The notes beneath the pieces were generated by a model that was given only the letters and a program-made list of their open reading frames with translations, had not been told where the DNA came from and ran no database searches. Positions 63,517-64,000 of a DNA stretch of 64,000 nucleotides are shown here, in pieces. This stretch comes from Caballeronia grimmiae (GTDB lineage: Bacteria; Pseudomonadota; Gammaproteobacteria; Burkholderiales; Burkholderiaceae), in assembly GCF_000698555.1 (NCBI RefSeq), contig NZ_JFHE01000002.1:186001-250000 (forward strand). The letters are read 5' to 3'. Numbering within the stretch: the stretch's first letter is position 1; each line of letters starts with the position of its first letter. Made by a program: the position numbers and the translations under genes.

Positions 63517-64000
63517 ATGGACCAGTCAACCGCAACGGGCAAGCCGTTCAAACGCCTGCTTCTCACCGGAGCCGCCGGCAACCTCGGCCGTCAACTGCGC
63601 GGGGCGCTCGCGCAGTGGGCCGATGTGGTGCGTGCGTCGGACATCGCGCCGATCGACGACGCTGCCGCCCATGAGGAAGTCAGCGCGGTCGATCTCGCGG
63701 ATCGCGACGCGGTCATGCGTCTGGTCGAAGGCGTCGACGCGATCGTGCATCTGGGCGGCATTTCGATCGATGCGCCGTTCGACGATCTCATCGAGGCGAA
63801 TATCCGCGGTACTTACAACATCTACGAAGCGGCCCGCCGTCACGGCGTCCGGCGCGTGGTGTTCGCAAGCTCGAACCACGCGATCGGTTTTCATCCCGTG
63901 ACCGAAGTGCTCGATGCCGATGCGCCGCAGCGCCCCGACAGTCTCTATGGCGTGACCAAGTGTTTCGGCGAGTCGCTGTCGCGCTATTACTTCGACCGCT
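63517..64000 (+). CDS. udh: Uronate dehydrogenase (5' portion, cut by window end)
   Basis: Oxidises D-galacturonate/D-glucuronate to aldarolactone with NAD+. The first 161 residues are present: Rossmann motif TGAAGNLGRQL at residues 17-27, DLADRDAVMRLVEGVDAIVHLGGISIDAPFDD is split across the middle, FASSNHAIGFHP near 116, and the catalytic YGVTK near 145. Typical length is about 265 residues, so the C-terminal third lies beyond the window. AGGAG (63507-63511) five bases before the ATG. No internal stop. Confidence 0.88.
   Translation, partial: MDQSTATGKPFKRLLLTGAAGNLGRQLRGALAQWADVVRASDIAPIDDAAAHEEVSAVDLADRDAVMRLVEGVDAIVHLGGISIDAPFDDLIEANIRGTYNIYEAARRHGVRRVVFASSNHAIGFHPVTEVLDADAPQRPDSLYGVTKCFGESLSRYYFDR

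Noticed and set aside
63464..63901. A 145-codon frame starting MRKTFYLFRSK over the udh start
   Set aside because: Out of frame with udh; udh begins at 63517 with AGGAG and a Rossmann motif and simply lacks its stop because the window ends.

Overview
The window is high-GC bacterial DNA packed with short-spaced genes. The families present (DUF3348/DUF802/OmpA/DUF2894 cluster, DUF4148, DUF2322, Gram-negative porin, NodT-FUSC-DUF1656-HlyD efflux operon, VpsR-type regulator) point to Burkholderiaceae, most likely Paraburkholderia or Caballeronia, and possibly a secondary replicon because catabolic and accessory functions dominate. This placement is inferred from gene content only. I see no rRNA, tRNA, CRISPR array, insertion sequence or prophage.

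Layout. 1-8.2 kb: a membrane GGDEF-EAL protein, a SulP anion transporter and a complete curli export/fibre operon (csgE, csgF, csgG, a CsgB-like nucleator and an unusually long CsgA-like subunit) ending at a strong terminator. 8.3-15.4 kb: porin, DUF2322, then the aldarate genes gudP, kdgD and garD, with garD divergent from kdgD across a pair of inverted operators, and an M20 amidohydrolase. 15.5-21.7 kb: an NmrA-type oxidoreductase and a MarR-controlled FUSC efflux operon. 21.8-28.2 kb: DUF1275 protein, class C beta-lactamase, LysR regulator, L-arabonate-type dehydratase plus aldose 1-dehydrogenase, GNAT. 28.3-32.7 kb: the four-gene DUF3348-DUF802-MotB/OmpA-DUF2894 cluster, the best candidate for an uncharacterised system. 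32.7-37.7 kb: a LysR regulator with an SDR, MFS transporter and split transketolase. 38.2-44.2 kb: small, mostly hydrophilic proteins around a large soluble hybrid histidine kinase. 44.3-47.5 kb: periplasmic aldose epimerase and trehalase. 47.5-55.8 kb: DUF1330, DUF4148, an isocitrate-lyase-family enzyme, a VpsR-like sigma-54 activator, polyphosphate kinase 2, TauE and a cold-shock protein. 56-58 kb: minimal M48-like peptidase, EAL protein, single REC domain. 58.6-64 kb: chemoreceptor, hexuronate transporter, LacI regulator and a uronate dehydrogenase cut by the window end.

How the parts fit. Udh (hexuronate to aldarate), GarD (galactarate to 5-dehydro-4-deoxyglucarate) and KdgD (to 2-oxoglutarate semialdehyde) form the oxidative uronate route, fed by ExuT and GudP. 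The arabinose/galactose dehydrogenase and arabonate-type dehydratase begin the parallel non-phosphorylative pentose/galactose route. Neither a lactonase nor a 2-oxoglutarate semialdehyde dehydrogenase is visible here, so those must be elsewhere. Shared DNA elements (AAAACGTTTT palindromes and a GCATGC palindrome) tie exuT, lacI, udh and possibly the chemoreceptor together. Several cyclic-di-GMP-linked proteins (GGDEF-EAL, EAL, VpsR-like) lie in the same window as curli, which suggests a biofilm theme.
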